Assembly (NCBI GenBank): GCA_002344125.1
Contig: DDTQ01000004.1
Coordinates: 1-64,000 of the forward strand
Origin: Ignavibacteria bacterium UBA2360
Lineage (GTDB): Bacteria > Bacteroidota > Ignavibacteria > Tepidaquicellales > OLB5
DNA length: 64,000 nt
Reading direction: 5' to 3'
Shown here piece by piece: positions 1-8,608 of the stretch (position 1 is its first letter; each line of letters starts with the position of its first letter). The notes beneath the pieces are model-generated. The model saw nothing but the letters and a program-made list of their open reading frames with translations, did not search any database and had not been told where the DNA came from. The position numbers and the translations under genes were made by a program.

Positions 1-125
1 TACGTTTACTGTCGTGTACTTAGCCATTATATAGTGCATTTCTTTATAAATTGAATGAAACCCTAATTTTGATTAACTTTGAAATTACTCAAAAATGCGG
101 TTTTTGCTCAATTAATCTAGTTTTT

Positions 126-1406
126 TTGAAGAAAGTATTAATAATTTCGTATTACTTTCCGCCGATGGGTATGGGCGGTGTGCAGCGTACTGCAAAGTTC
201 GCCAAATTTCTCGGCCTGTATGACTGGCAGCCGTATGTACTTACCGTTACTCCCAAACTTTACCTCGCCAGCGATTACTGCCTTTTGCATGAAGTTGAAA
301 AAGCCGGAGTTAAAATATACCGCACAGGCACAGGCGAGCTTGAAACCAACGGGCATAAAGTAGTAAAATTCAAAAATGACTCTAACCGTAAGTTATTGAG
401 CAATATCTCACAAACATTTCTTATACCTGATTCTAAGATATTCTGGAAATCATCCGCAATGGAACTTGCCTCCAAAGTAATAGAAGAGAACAACATTGAT
501 ATTCTTTTCGCGACCGCTCCTCCTTACACCGATTTTTTGATTGCATGCGAACTTAAACAGAAATATAATATTCCGCTTGTACTTGATTACAGGGATTCAT
601 GGATTGACTGTCCGAATAATTTTTACCCCACACCGCTTCATAAGAGTAAGCATAAAAAACTGGAAACCGGTGTACTTGAATGCGCGGATAAGATCGTAAC
701 GATCAATGACCGCATAAAAGAACTTATTCACTTGCGGTACCCGTTTGTAAATGATGAAAAAGTATCGGTCATTCCGCAGGGTTTCGATCCCGATGATTTT
801 GAGCATTCAGGTTTATTGCCGAACAAGAAAATGAAGATATCGTATTCAGGCAGTTTCTTGAATTATTATACACCCAAACATTTTATTGATGGCTTAAAAC
901 TTGCCGTTGATAAATTTCCTGAATTAAAGAGTAACATTGAAGCGTGCTTCATCGGAACATTTCCTGAACAATACAAGCAATATATAGAGCAGCTTGGGCT
1001 TACAGAAGCAGTGAATATAGTCGGCTACGTTGAACACTCCGTTTGCACAAAGTTACTGGCTGAATCAGATGTACTATGGATGATGATAAATAAGAGCGAA
1101 CGCTCTGACCTTCACTCAACCGGTAAACTTTATGAATACTTTGGCGCGAATAAGCCAATATTAGCCTGTGTGCCTGAAGGCGTTGCCCGCAGGTCACTGG
1201 ATATGCATGGGGCAGTAATACTGACTGAACCCGATGACGCTCAGGCTATTGCCGATGCAATACTCAGCTACTACGAAATGTTTAAAACAGGCAGCATGCC
1301 TAAACCAAATGAGCAGGTTACGGGGATGTATGACCGCAAGCGCCTTGCAGGCAAGCTTGCAAATGAATTCAATCTGCTTCACAAAAATGAAGAGGTAAAT
1401 GCATAA
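126..1406 (+). CDS. Glycosyltransferase family 4 (GT-B fold)
   Basis: Retaining GT4-type glycosyltransferase, probably moving a sugar from a nucleotide-sugar donor during surface glycan synthesis. The N-terminus has the GT4 acceptor-side signature YYFPPMGMGGVQR. The C-terminal half has the donor-site segment STGKLYEYFGANKPIL. An in-frame ATG lies at 51, but residues before the TTG at 126 (LKKVLIISYYFPP) do not look like this family, so I place the start at the TTG. The stop directly abuts the purD start, so the two are probably co-transcribed. The sugar substrate cannot be told from sequence. Confidence 0.85.
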   Translation: MKKVLIISYYFPPMGMGGVQRTAKFAKFLGLYDWQPYVLTVTPKLYLASDYCLLHEVEKAGVKIYRTGTGELETNGHKVVKFKNDSNRKLLSNISQTFLIPDSKIFWKSSAMELASKVIEENNIDILFATAPPYTDFLIACELKQKYNIPLVLDYRDSWIDCPNNFYPTPLHKSKHKKLETGVLECADKIVTINDRIKELIHLRYPFVNDEKVSVIPQGFDPDDFEHSGLLPNKKMKISYSGSFLNYYTPKHFIDGLKLAVDKFPELKSNIEACFIGTFPEQYKQYIEQLGLTEAVNIVGYVEHSVCTKLLAESDVLWMMINKSERSDLHSTGKLYEYFGANKPILACVPEGVARRSLDMHGAVILTEPDDAQAIADAILSYYEMFKTGSMPKPNEQVTGMYDRKRLAGKLANEFNLLHKNEEVNA

Positions 1407-2681
1407 ATGAAAGTTCTTGTTATCGGGTCCGGCGGCAGAGAGCATGCAATTACATGGAAGATTAAACAGAATCCTGAAGTGACTGAGTTATATTGCGCGC
1501 CCGGCAATGCCGGAATAAATGAGATTGCAATTGGTGTTGATATCAAAGCTGATGATGTTGAAGGTCTTTTAAATTTTGTTAAAGAAAATAATATCACACT
1601 AACCGTGGTTGGTCCCGAAGTGCCTCTTGAAAAAGGTATAGTTGATCTGTTCAATGAAAACGGACTGTTAATCTTCGGACCGCAGAAAAGCGCGGCAAGA
1701 TTGGAGCACAGTAAGATGTTTGCCAAGGATTTTATGAAACGGCATAACATTCCAACTGCGGCTTATGAAACATTCAGTTTTAATGATAAAGCTAAGGTAT
1801 TTGATTATATCAGCAATACCGGTTACCCAATCGTTATAAAAGCCGATGGACTTGCTGCAGGCAAGGGCGTAATCATTTGCAGTAATATTGATGAAGCTAT
1901 CCAAACCGTCACTGAATTGTTTGATGATAAGATATTCGGTTCAGCCGGTGATAATATCGTTATAGAGCAATTCCTGCAGGGAGTTGAAGCCTCGGTTTTC
2001 GCCATCTGCGATGGCACTGATTATATAGTTCTGCCCGCCTCACAGGATCACAAAAAAATCGGTGAAGGTGAAACCGGTAAAAATACCGGGGGAATGGGCG
2101 CTTACGCCCCGGCTGATAAAGCCGTTACGCCGGCAATAATGAAATCTATCAGAACAAAGGTAATTGAACCGGTTTTGAAGTTCATGAAAAGTGAAGGAAA
2201 TGAATTCAAAGGCTGCTTATATTGCGGTTTAATGATAGATAAAACAGGCGAACCGTTTGTAATTGAATTCAATACCCGGTTTGGCGACCCTGAAACACAG
2301 GTTGTATTGCCGTTAATAAACAGCGATATAACCGAAATGTTTATTGCTTCAGCAAGCGGTAAAATTAAAGATTACGAACTGAAGCTTAACAACAATTTTT
2401 GCTGTACTGTAGTGCTTGCTTCAGATGGTTACCCGGATAAATATGAAACCGGGAAGGAAATTACAGGACTAAATGAAGCAGGCGGTGACGCGATAGTTTT
2501 TCATGCGGGCACTAAGAATGAAAACGGAAAGATACTATCTGCCGGCGGAAGGGTACTTAGCGTTACAGGCATTTCGGCTCTTGGACTGAAGGAGGCGATA
2601 AATATCGCTTACCACAACGCTGCAAATATGAATTTTGAAAATAAGTACAACAGAACTGATATCGGTCTTAAAGGTTTATAG
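1407..2681 (+). CDS. purD: Phosphoribosylamine-glycine ligase
   Basis: GARS catalyses the ATP-dependent joining of glycine to 5-phosphoribosylamine, the second step of purine synthesis. At 424 residues it has the usual length. Visible signatures run in order: GSGGREHA at the N-terminus, GPEVPLEKGIVD, the ATP-grasp segment IKADGLAAGKGV, NTGGMGAYAP, and the family signature EFNTRFGDPETQ. The ATG follows the glycosyltransferase TAA with no gap. No other pur gene is in the window, so purine genes appear dispersed. Confidence 0.97.
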   Translation: MKVLVIGSGGREHAITWKIKQNPEVTELYCAPGNAGINEIAIGVDIKADDVEGLLNFVKENNITLTVVGPEVPLEKGIVDLFNENGLLIFGPQKSAARLEHSKMFAKDFMKRHNIPTAAYETFSFNDKAKVFDYISNTGYPIVIKADGLAAGKGVIICSNIDEAIQTVTELFDDKIFGSAGDNIVIEQFLQGVEASVFAICDGTDYIVLPASQDHKKIGEGETGKNTGGMGAYAPADKAVTPAIMKSIRTKVIEPVLKFMKSEGNEFKGCLYCGLMIDKTGEPFVIEFNTRFGDPETQVVLPLINSDITEMFIASASGKIKDYELKLNNNFCCTVVLASDGYPDKYETGKEITGLNEAGGDAIVFHAGTKNENGKILSAGGRVLSVTGISALGLKEAINIAYHNAANMNFENKYNRTDIGLKGL

Positions 2682-2708
2682 AATCAATATTAGAAGAAAG
2701 AACTGACA

Positions 2709-3629
2709 ATGAGAATCTTAGTAACAGGCGGCGCGGGATTTATCGGATCAAACATCGTAGATGCTTATATTGAAAAGGGTCATGATGTTGTAATTATAGA
2801 TAACATGTCAACAGGTGTTAAAGAAAACATTAATCCGAAAGCAAAGTTTTATGAAATGGATATTTGCGGGAGCAATATCGCTGAGGTGTTCAAAGAAAAC
2901 AGGATAGATATTGTAAATCATCACGCGGCGCAAATAGATCTCAGGAAATCAGTCGAAGACCCGAAGTTTGATATCAATGTGAACATTGCCGGTTCAGTGA
3001 ACCTGCTTGAAAACGCCAGGTTGAACGGTGTCAAGAAATTCATTTTCGCCTCAACGGGCGGCGCGATATACGGTGAGCATGATTACTTTCCGGCAGATGA
3101 AGATCATCCTACCAAACCAACTGCGCCTTACGGCATAAATAAAAATTGTGTTGAAAAGTATTTGTATTATTATAATCATGTTTACGGTTTGGATTACATA
3201 GTTTTAAGGTACGCAAATGTTTACGGGCCAAGACAGAACCCGCATGGAGAGTGCGGCGTAATAGCGATCTTTACGGATAAGATCCTTGCCGGCACACAGC
3301 CGCTCATTAACGGCGATGGAGATCAAACACGTGATTATGTTTTTGTGAAAGATGTTGTTAACGCAAATGTACTTGCCGTTGATGCGAAGGGTCCCGCAAT
3401 ATACAATATTGCCACCACCCGTGAAACCGACGTGAATTATATTTTTGACAGAATAAACCATTATGCAGGTACAAAGTTTGAAGAAAAACACGGTCCGGCG
3501 AAGCTTGGCGAGCAGATGCGCTCTGTATTGAGCTTTGAAAAGATAAGCAAAGAACTGGGCTGGCAGCCGGAAACCGATATTGAAACGGGTTTAAAGATAA
3601 CCACAGAATTTTTTAAGAACAAGAAGTGA
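2709..3629 (+). CDS. NAD-dependent epimerase/dehydratase (UDP-glucose 4-epimerase-like)
   Basis: Extended short-chain dehydrogenase acting on a nucleotide sugar. The Rossmann glycine motif GGAGFIGSN is at residues 7-15, the STGGAIYGE region carries the catalytic Ser/Thr, and the Y-x3-K pair is Y141/K145 in YGINK. RYANVYGPRQNP is the substrate-side motif typical of GalE/Gne/WbpP-like epimerases. At 306 residues it fits bacterial epimerases shorter than E. coli GalE. Near a glycosyltransferase it likely supplies an epimerised sugar for surface glycans, but the exact substrate is not determined. Confidence 0.9.
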   Translation: MRILVTGGAGFIGSNIVDAYIEKGHDVVIIDNMSTGVKENINPKAKFYEMDICGSNIAEVFKENRIDIVNHHAAQIDLRKSVEDPKFDINVNIAGSVNLLENARLNGVKKFIFASTGGAIYGEHDYFPADEDHPTKPTAPYGINKNCVEKYLYYYNHVYGLDYIVLRYANVYGPRQNPHGECGVIAIFTDKILAGTQPLINGDGDQTRDYVFVKDVVNANVLAVDAKGPAIYNIATTRETDVNYIFDRINHYAGTKFEEKHGPAKLGEQMRSVLSFEKISKELGWQPETDIETGLKITTEFFKNKK

Positions 3630-3644
3630 TAATTTTATTGTAAA

Positions 3645-4577
3645 GTGCTTAATAAGTTAGCGGAAAGAATTCTAAGTTCAGAAAAAAACGCCATAGCCAG
3701 GGGAATATCGCTGGTGGAAAATGAGTCAAAACAAGCCGGTGAGCTTCTGAAATTATTATATAAAAATACTGGTAAAGCGTATCTCATAGGTATTACCGGA
3801 CCCCCGGGTGCAGGAAAGAGTACAATAACCAACGGACTTGCTAAACTGCTGAATGAAAAGGGTTACAAAGTTGGCATTATTGCCGTTGATCCAACAAGCC
3901 CGTTCACAGGCGGCGCGCTGCTTGGAGACAGGATCAGAATGCAGGATTCAGGCAAAGACAGCGATACTTTTATACGCTCGATGGCAACACGCGGCAGCCT
4001 TGGCGGATTAGCCAAGAAGGCAAAAGAAGCGTGCGAAATACTTGATGCCAGCGGAAAAGATTTTATTATTATCGAAACAGTTGGCGTGGGGCAGAGTGAA
4101 CTTGATATCGCGCAGACCGCTGATACGACAGTTGTTGTGCTGGTGCCTGAATCAGGCGATGCTGTACAGACCATGAAAGCCGGACTTATGGAAATTGGTG
4201 ACATTTTTGTAATTAATAAGTCTGACCGCGAAGGCTCTGAGTCACTTGGGGTCGCTCTCAGAACAATGCTGCACCTCAAAATGACTCGTGAAAGCGACAG
4301 GGAAATTCCCGTAGTTAAAACTGTAGCTTCAAGGAACAAAGGAATTGATGAACTCTATGATTTCATCTTGAGACACAAACTTTACCTTGAAACCAAAGGT
4401 AAGCTTGAATTAAAAAGAAAAGAGAACCTTTTAAAGCAGATAAATGAACTTGTTAACAATAAACTTGAACACAAATTCTGGACCGATTCAAGAAAAGAAA
4501 TGCTTGATAAACAAATATCAAAAATATCGCAAAGGGAAGTAACACCGTATGACTTTGTGGATGAGCTGTTTAACTGA
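3645..4577 (+). CDS. meaB: MeaB/ArgK-family G3E GTPase, methylmalonyl-CoA mutase chaperone
   Basis: MeaB protects and reloads adenosylcobalamin in methylmalonyl-CoA mutase and related acyl-CoA mutases. The Walker A motif GPPGAGKST is at residues 52-60. Further MeaB landmarks are VDPTSPFTGGALLGDRIRM, FIRSMATRGSLGG, IIETVGVGQSE and the NKSD guanine motif. The start is a GTG 16 nt after the previous stop. No mutase subunit gene lies in this window; the next gene is an acyl-CoA dehydrogenase, consistent with propionate or branched-chain acyl-CoA metabolism. Confidence 0.93.
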   Translation: MLNKLAERILSSEKNAIARGISLVENESKQAGELLKLLYKNTGKAYLIGITGPPGAGKSTITNGLAKLLNEKGYKVGIIAVDPTSPFTGGALLGDRIRMQDSGKDSDTFIRSMATRGSLGGLAKKAKEACEILDASGKDFIIIETVGVGQSELDIAQTADTTVVVLVPESGDAVQTMKAGLMEIGDIFVINKSDREGSESLGVALRTMLHLKMTRESDREIPVVKTVASRNKGIDELYDFILRHKLYLETKGKLELKRKENLLKQINELVNNKLEHKFWTDSRKEMLDKQISKISQREVTPYDFVDELFN

Positions 4578-4610
4578 AACCAGAAATCATAAACTTAAAC
4601 TATAATCAGC

Positions 4611-5756
4611 ATGAATTTTAATCTATCAGATAGTAACTTAGAGATCCAAAAACTGGCACGGGATTTTGCTCAAAACAGGATTGCGCCTGATGTCATGAAA
4701 TATGATGAAACATCTGAATTTCCGTGGGAAATTGCAAAAGAACTTGGTGAAATGGGTTTCCTTGGGATCATGTTCCCCGAAGAATACGAAGGTTCAAATC
4801 TTACTATTTTAGATTACGCTATTATAGTAGAAGAAATCTCCAAAGCCGATCCTTCAATGGGATTAACTGTAGCCTCGCATAATGGACTGTGTACAAACCA
4901 TATTTACACGTTTTCCAATGACGAGTTAAAGAAAAAATATGTCCCCGATCTCGCTTCAGGCAGAAAACTTGGAGCATGGGGTTTGACTGAAAATGTTTCA
5001 GGCAGCGATGCTGCCGGAATGGCAACAACTGCCGTTAAAGATGGTGACTATTATATCTTAAATGGAAGCAAAAGTTTCATTACTCAGGGCGGAGTAGGGC
5101 AGACGGCAGTTGTTACTGCCGTTACTGATAAATCTAAAGGCTCCAGGGGAATTTCTGCTTTTGTAGTTGAAAAAGGCTTTGAAGGCTTTTCTGTCGGCAA
5201 AAAAGAGAACAAACTCGGCATGCGTTCAAGCGATACATGCGAACTGATTTTTGATAATTGTAAGGTGCCCGCTGAAAACCTGATAGGTAAGGAAGGCGAA
5301 GGCTTTAAGCAATGCATGCAGATACTCGATGGCGGAAGGATCTCGATTGCCGCTTTATCAGTTGGTATTGCACAGGCCGCACTTGATCATTCCATAAAAT
5401 ATGCTAAACAGCGCAAGCAGTTTGGCAAATCACTGGCTGAATTCCAGGGAATTCAGTTTAAAATTGCAGATATGGCAACAGAAGTTGAAGCCGCAAGACT
5501 GCTCACTTACAAAGCTGCCGTTATGAGAGATGAAGGCAAGGATTTTAAATTCGCGGCCTCGCTTGCAAAATACTTTGCCAGCGAAATTGCATGCAAAGCT
5601 ACCAATGAGGCAATACAGATTCATGGCGGTTACGGGTTCATTAAAGAATTTCCTGTTGAAAAGCTGTACCGTGATGTAAAACTCACTACAATAGGTGAAG
5701 GTACAAGCGAAGTTCAGAAGATGATCATGGCAAGAGCCTTGGTCGAAATGTATTAA
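4611..5756 (+). CDS. Acyl-CoA dehydrogenase (short-chain/butyryl type)
   Basis: FAD-dependent enzyme oxidising acyl-CoA to trans-2-enoyl-CoA and passing electrons to an electron-transfer flavoprotein. At 381 residues it is standard for short- or medium-chain members. The motif AWGLTENVSGSDAAG matches the first family signature, and the C-terminal region QIHGGYGFIKEFPVEKLYRD matches the second. The expected catalytic glutamate is E363 in IGEGTSEVQ. Downstream of meaB it probably takes part in fatty-acid or branched-chain amino-acid breakdown. Chain-length preference is inferred only from overall similarity. Confidence 0.94.
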   Translation: MNFNLSDSNLEIQKLARDFAQNRIAPDVMKYDETSEFPWEIAKELGEMGFLGIMFPEEYEGSNLTILDYAIIVEEISKADPSMGLTVASHNGLCTNHIYTFSNDELKKKYVPDLASGRKLGAWGLTENVSGSDAAGMATTAVKDGDYYILNGSKSFITQGGVGQTAVVTAVTDKSKGSRGISAFVVEKGFEGFSVGKKENKLGMRSSDTCELIFDNCKVPAENLIGKEGEGFKQCMQILDGGRISIAALSVGIAQAALDHSIKYAKQRKQFGKSLAEFQGIQFKIADMATEVEAARLLTYKAAVMRDEGKDFKFAASLAKYFASEIACKATNEAIQIHGGYGFIKEFPVEKLYRDVKLTTIGEGTSEVQKMIMARALVEMY

Positions 5757-5761
5757 GGCGA

Positions 5762-7603
5762 TTAGTTTAGAGGTATATTATTCTTTGCGCAGAAATCAAT
5801 TGCTCCTGGATTGCCAAGTCTGGCTGCTATTTTCATTTGTTCTATTCCGGATTTATTGTTGCCTGATTTAAGATAAGCAACAGCCAGATTGAATCGCGCA
5901 GTTGAATATTCAGGATCAATTTCCACTGCTTTGCTGAAATTAAATATTGCTTCTGCGTTCTGTTCCCTCATCCCGTACGCTTTGCCCAAATTGTTGTAGG
6001 CAATCGCAAAATTTGGATCAACTGAAATTGCTTTTTTGTAGAACTCAATCGCTTTCTCAATCTCATTTTTATTGTAGAAAGCAAAACCCTCGTTGAAATA
6101 GGCCTCGGCATAATTGCCGTTTAATTCAGTGGCCTTTTTGAAATATTCAATTGCCTTATCATACTGTGTTCTGCTGCTTAGAACCATCCCCATATTATTG
6201 TATGCAGCAGCATACCTACTGTTGCATTTGATCGCACTCAAAAAATCTCTCTCAGCTTCTGCGATTTTCTTATCATTCAAATACAAAGTACCCCTGTTGT
6301 TATACCCGATGGGGTTATCAGGAGACTGTTTTATCATTTCAGTGTATAATGTCATGCTGTTTTCCCACACCATGTTTTGAAGTCTGCTTAGATAAGCCAG
6401 TGTTATCAATAAAAGGGATAGAACAGCAATAACTGCTTTCCTGTAGAAGGCAATTTTAATGTACTTATCGTACAACATGAAGATCAAAAAAGAAAAGATC
6501 AATAGCAGCCCTATCAGCGGTATGTAAGCAAAACGGTCAGCTGTAATAGCTCTGCCAACAGGTACAATCTGTAAAACCGGCAATATTGTAATTGTATAAA
6601 ACAGTATTCCAAACACAAAAACCGTATTTAACTTCCTGCTCAGATAAACTACATACGCTATTAAACCTGTAATGAACGGAGCCAGCCAGAAAACAACCGG
6701 TAAACTCATTGTTTCAGTATTTGGAAAGGGGTAAAACGGTGAAAGGTTAACCGGTACGAGTGTTTTGTAGATATAGAAACAATAATCATAGAAAACGATA
6801 AGTATCTTATCGAAGATCCCCAATTGTGGTATCTCTAATACAGAGCCGGGCACCGCTTGTTGATATTGCGCCATTATGTTTATAATACCGAAGATAATGG
6901 ATATCATAATCAAAGGTGCTTTTTGTTTAATGTCATCAAAAGTGATCTTACTGTTCTGTACATAATCAACCAATACCAATACAACAGGGAACACGACTGC
7001 CGGGGCTTTTGATAAACATGCTAGAATAAAAAATAGATATATATAAAGATCAGATCTTTTGCTTTTTGACTGTTTGTTCTTTAAGTAGAATAATAGTGCT
7101 AACAGAAAGAAAAAAGAATAAAGCATATCTTTTCTCTCAGTTATCCAGGCTACCGATTCAACATGTAAAGGATGAACAACAAATAACAATGCCGCCAACG
7201 CAGCCACGAAGTTATTCCTGAACAATTTTAACAGAACAAAATAAACCAGGATGGTATTCAATATGTGAAATAACAGATTTGTAAAGTGATAAACAAATGG
7301 CTTCAAACCAAAGAAGTGATATTCTATTGCATAAGAAATATTGACAAGAGGATGATAATGGCTATGATGGTAATTTGTAAATATATTATAGATATTCCCG
7401 GGTGATAGTGATCTTACATCTTGATTGTTTACCAGCATTTCTTCGTCATCCCAGTTGGTAAATGAGTTATTCAGATTTGATGAATACGAAAACACCCCTA
7501 AAATGATAATAGTCAGTAATATAAGATAACTGCGTTTTTTTTGATAAGAGGAAAATCTTGAATGTGTTTTATTCTTACTGGTTTTGGTATTTTTTGTGTT
7601 CAT
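5762..7603 (-). CDS. TMTC-like multispanning membrane protein with C-terminal TPR repeats
   Basis: 613 residues in two halves. Residues about 25-420 contain many hydrophobic segments and a luminal-type acidic motif FTNWDDEEMLVNN, followed by HPLHVESVAWITERKDML. This resembles the membrane part of eukaryotic TMTC O-mannosyltransferases (GT-C fold). Residues about 430-600 form at least four tetratricopeptide repeats (for example AYNNMGMVLSSRTQYDKAIEYF and AYNNLGKAYGMREQNAEA). By analogy it may transfer sugar from a lipid-linked donor to exported proteins, but no activity can be read from sequence. It is convergent with the acyl-CoA dehydrogenase, 5 nt apart, and lies 45 nt after an MlaE-type gene. 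Confidence 0.8.
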   Translation of the reverse strand: MNTKNTKTSKNKTHSRFSSYQKKRSYLILLTIIILGVFSYSSNLNNSFTNWDDEEMLVNNQDVRSLSPGNIYNIFTNYHHSHYHPLVNISYAIEYHFFGLKPFVYHFTNLLFHILNTILVYFVLLKLFRNNFVAALAALLFVVHPLHVESVAWITERKDMLYSFFFLLALLFYLKNKQSKSKRSDLYIYLFFILACLSKAPAVVFPVVLVLVDYVQNSKITFDDIKQKAPLIMISIIFGIINIMAQYQQAVPGSVLEIPQLGIFDKILIVFYDYCFYIYKTLVPVNLSPFYPFPNTETMSLPVVFWLAPFITGLIAYVVYLSRKLNTVFVFGILFYTITILPVLQIVPVGRAITADRFAYIPLIGLLLIFSFLIFMLYDKYIKIAFYRKAVIAVLSLLLITLAYLSRLQNMVWENSMTLYTEMIKQSPDNPIGYNNRGTLYLNDKKIAEAERDFLSAIKCNSRYAAAYNNMGMVLSSRTQYDKAIEYFKKATELNGNYAEAYFNEGFAFYNKNEIEKAIEFYKKAISVDPNFAIAYNNLGKAYGMREQNAEAIFNFSKAVEIDPEYSTARFNLAVAYLKSGNNKSGIEQMKIAARLGNPGAIDFCAKNNIPLN

Positions 7604-7648
7604 ATCAGTTTTGTTTGCTCAAAAAGGTTAACTAAAACGCAAAGTAAA

Positions 7649-8422
7649 CTATCCGAAAATGGTTGTCCAGAGGACGTAATCAAGAATAAGTGTCATTGAT
7701 GCTGCCAGAACAAATGCGCGAATTGTAGCGTTACCCACACCCAGAGCCCCGCCTTTTGCATGAAGTCCGACATGGCAGCCAAGTATCGAAATTGAAGCGC
7801 CGAAGAAGAACGCTTTTATCAGGCCGCCGGCTATATCTTTGATCTCAAAAACTCTTTTTGCGCTGGTAAAGAAGACCTGGAAGGATACATCCATAAAAAA
7901 ATATGAAACTCCAAATGCTCCTAATATAGCAATTGTATTTGCTATAATTGTTAATACCGGGAGCATGATAATGCTCGCAAGAAATCTTGGCATAACGAGA
8001 TAACGCACCGGATTTATTGCGAGCGATTCAAGAGCGTCTATCTGCTCGGTAACTTTCATGGTACCAAGCTCAGCCGCAATTGAAGCCCCTATTCTGCCGG
8101 CGAGAACTATCGCAGTCAATACAGGACCAAGTTCAATGAAAATTGCTTTTGTTACCGCGGAACCAAGGTATGAAAGTGAGATGAATCCCTGGAACTGGTA
8201 AGCTGCCTGCCATGCGGAAACGGCGCCGGTAAAAAAGCCAATTATTATCACAAGAGGAATAGAGCCGACTCCTATATGCTCCATCTGGTCTAAAATCAGT
8301 CTTCTATCTCTGAAAATGCGGGGAAAGCTTAGGATTATACCCCAAATTAGCACAGCAATTCTGCCTGCTTCAAGGAAAAAGAACTCAAATCTATCTATAA
8401 ACCAATCAAAAATTCTTAACAT
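7649..8422 (-). CDS. mlaE: MlaE/YrbE-family ABC transporter permease
   Basis: Integral membrane permease of the Mla-type lipid transporter, which moves phospholipid between the inner and outer membranes in diderms. The family core is clear: ELGPVLTAIVLAGRIGASIAAELGTMKVTEQIDALESL, followed by the conserved AINPVRYLVMPR segment. Five or six hydrophobic segments are present. I chose the ATG at 8422; a TTG three codons upstream is less likely. The ATPase (mlaF) and MCE protein (mlaD), which often follow, are absent here. Confidence 0.92.
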   Translation of the reverse strand: MLRIFDWFIDRFEFFFLEAGRIAVLIWGIILSFPRIFRDRRLILDQMEHIGVGSIPLVIIIGFFTGAVSAWQAAYQFQGFISLSYLGSAVTKAIFIELGPVLTAIVLAGRIGASIAAELGTMKVTEQIDALESLAINPVRYLVMPRFLASIIMLPVLTIIANTIAILGAFGVSYFFMDVSFQVFFTSAKRVFEIKDIAGGLIKAFFFGASISILGCHVGLHAKGGALGVGNATIRAFVLAASMTLILDYVLWTTIFG

Positions 8423-8608
8423 ATAAAGCAAATATGTCTATAATAGAGTAGTTTATCAATTCATAAAGTACTGCAAAGCAAAAGAAATAAAATCACATTT
8501 GATCTCAAATACTGCCGAAAATTGTAAAAATTAAGCATTGAAAGAATGAAAATTTATATTTAGATTAAATTAAAATTCTATATAAAAATTAATAATAATA
8601 CGCATACA
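8423..8608. other. Divergent intergenic region
   Basis: A 186-base AT-rich spacer between the divergent mlaE and subtilase genes must hold both promoters. On the minus strand a -7-like CATATTTG sits just upstream of the mlaE ATG, one base off TAnnTTTG. On the plus strand TATATTTA at 8555-8562 is a weak candidate without a TTG at the right distance. Nothing else stands out. Confidence 0.4.

Noticed and set aside
51..125. N-terminal extension of the first glycosyltransferase from the ATG at 51
   Set aside because: The 25 extra residues do not resemble the GT4 N-terminus; the strand KKVLIISYYFPP is expected to be the start, so I used the TTG at 126.
4780..4800. GGTTCAAATC as a tRNA T-loop
   Set aside because: It is within the acyl-CoA dehydrogenase coding sequence with no acceptor or anticodon stem around it.
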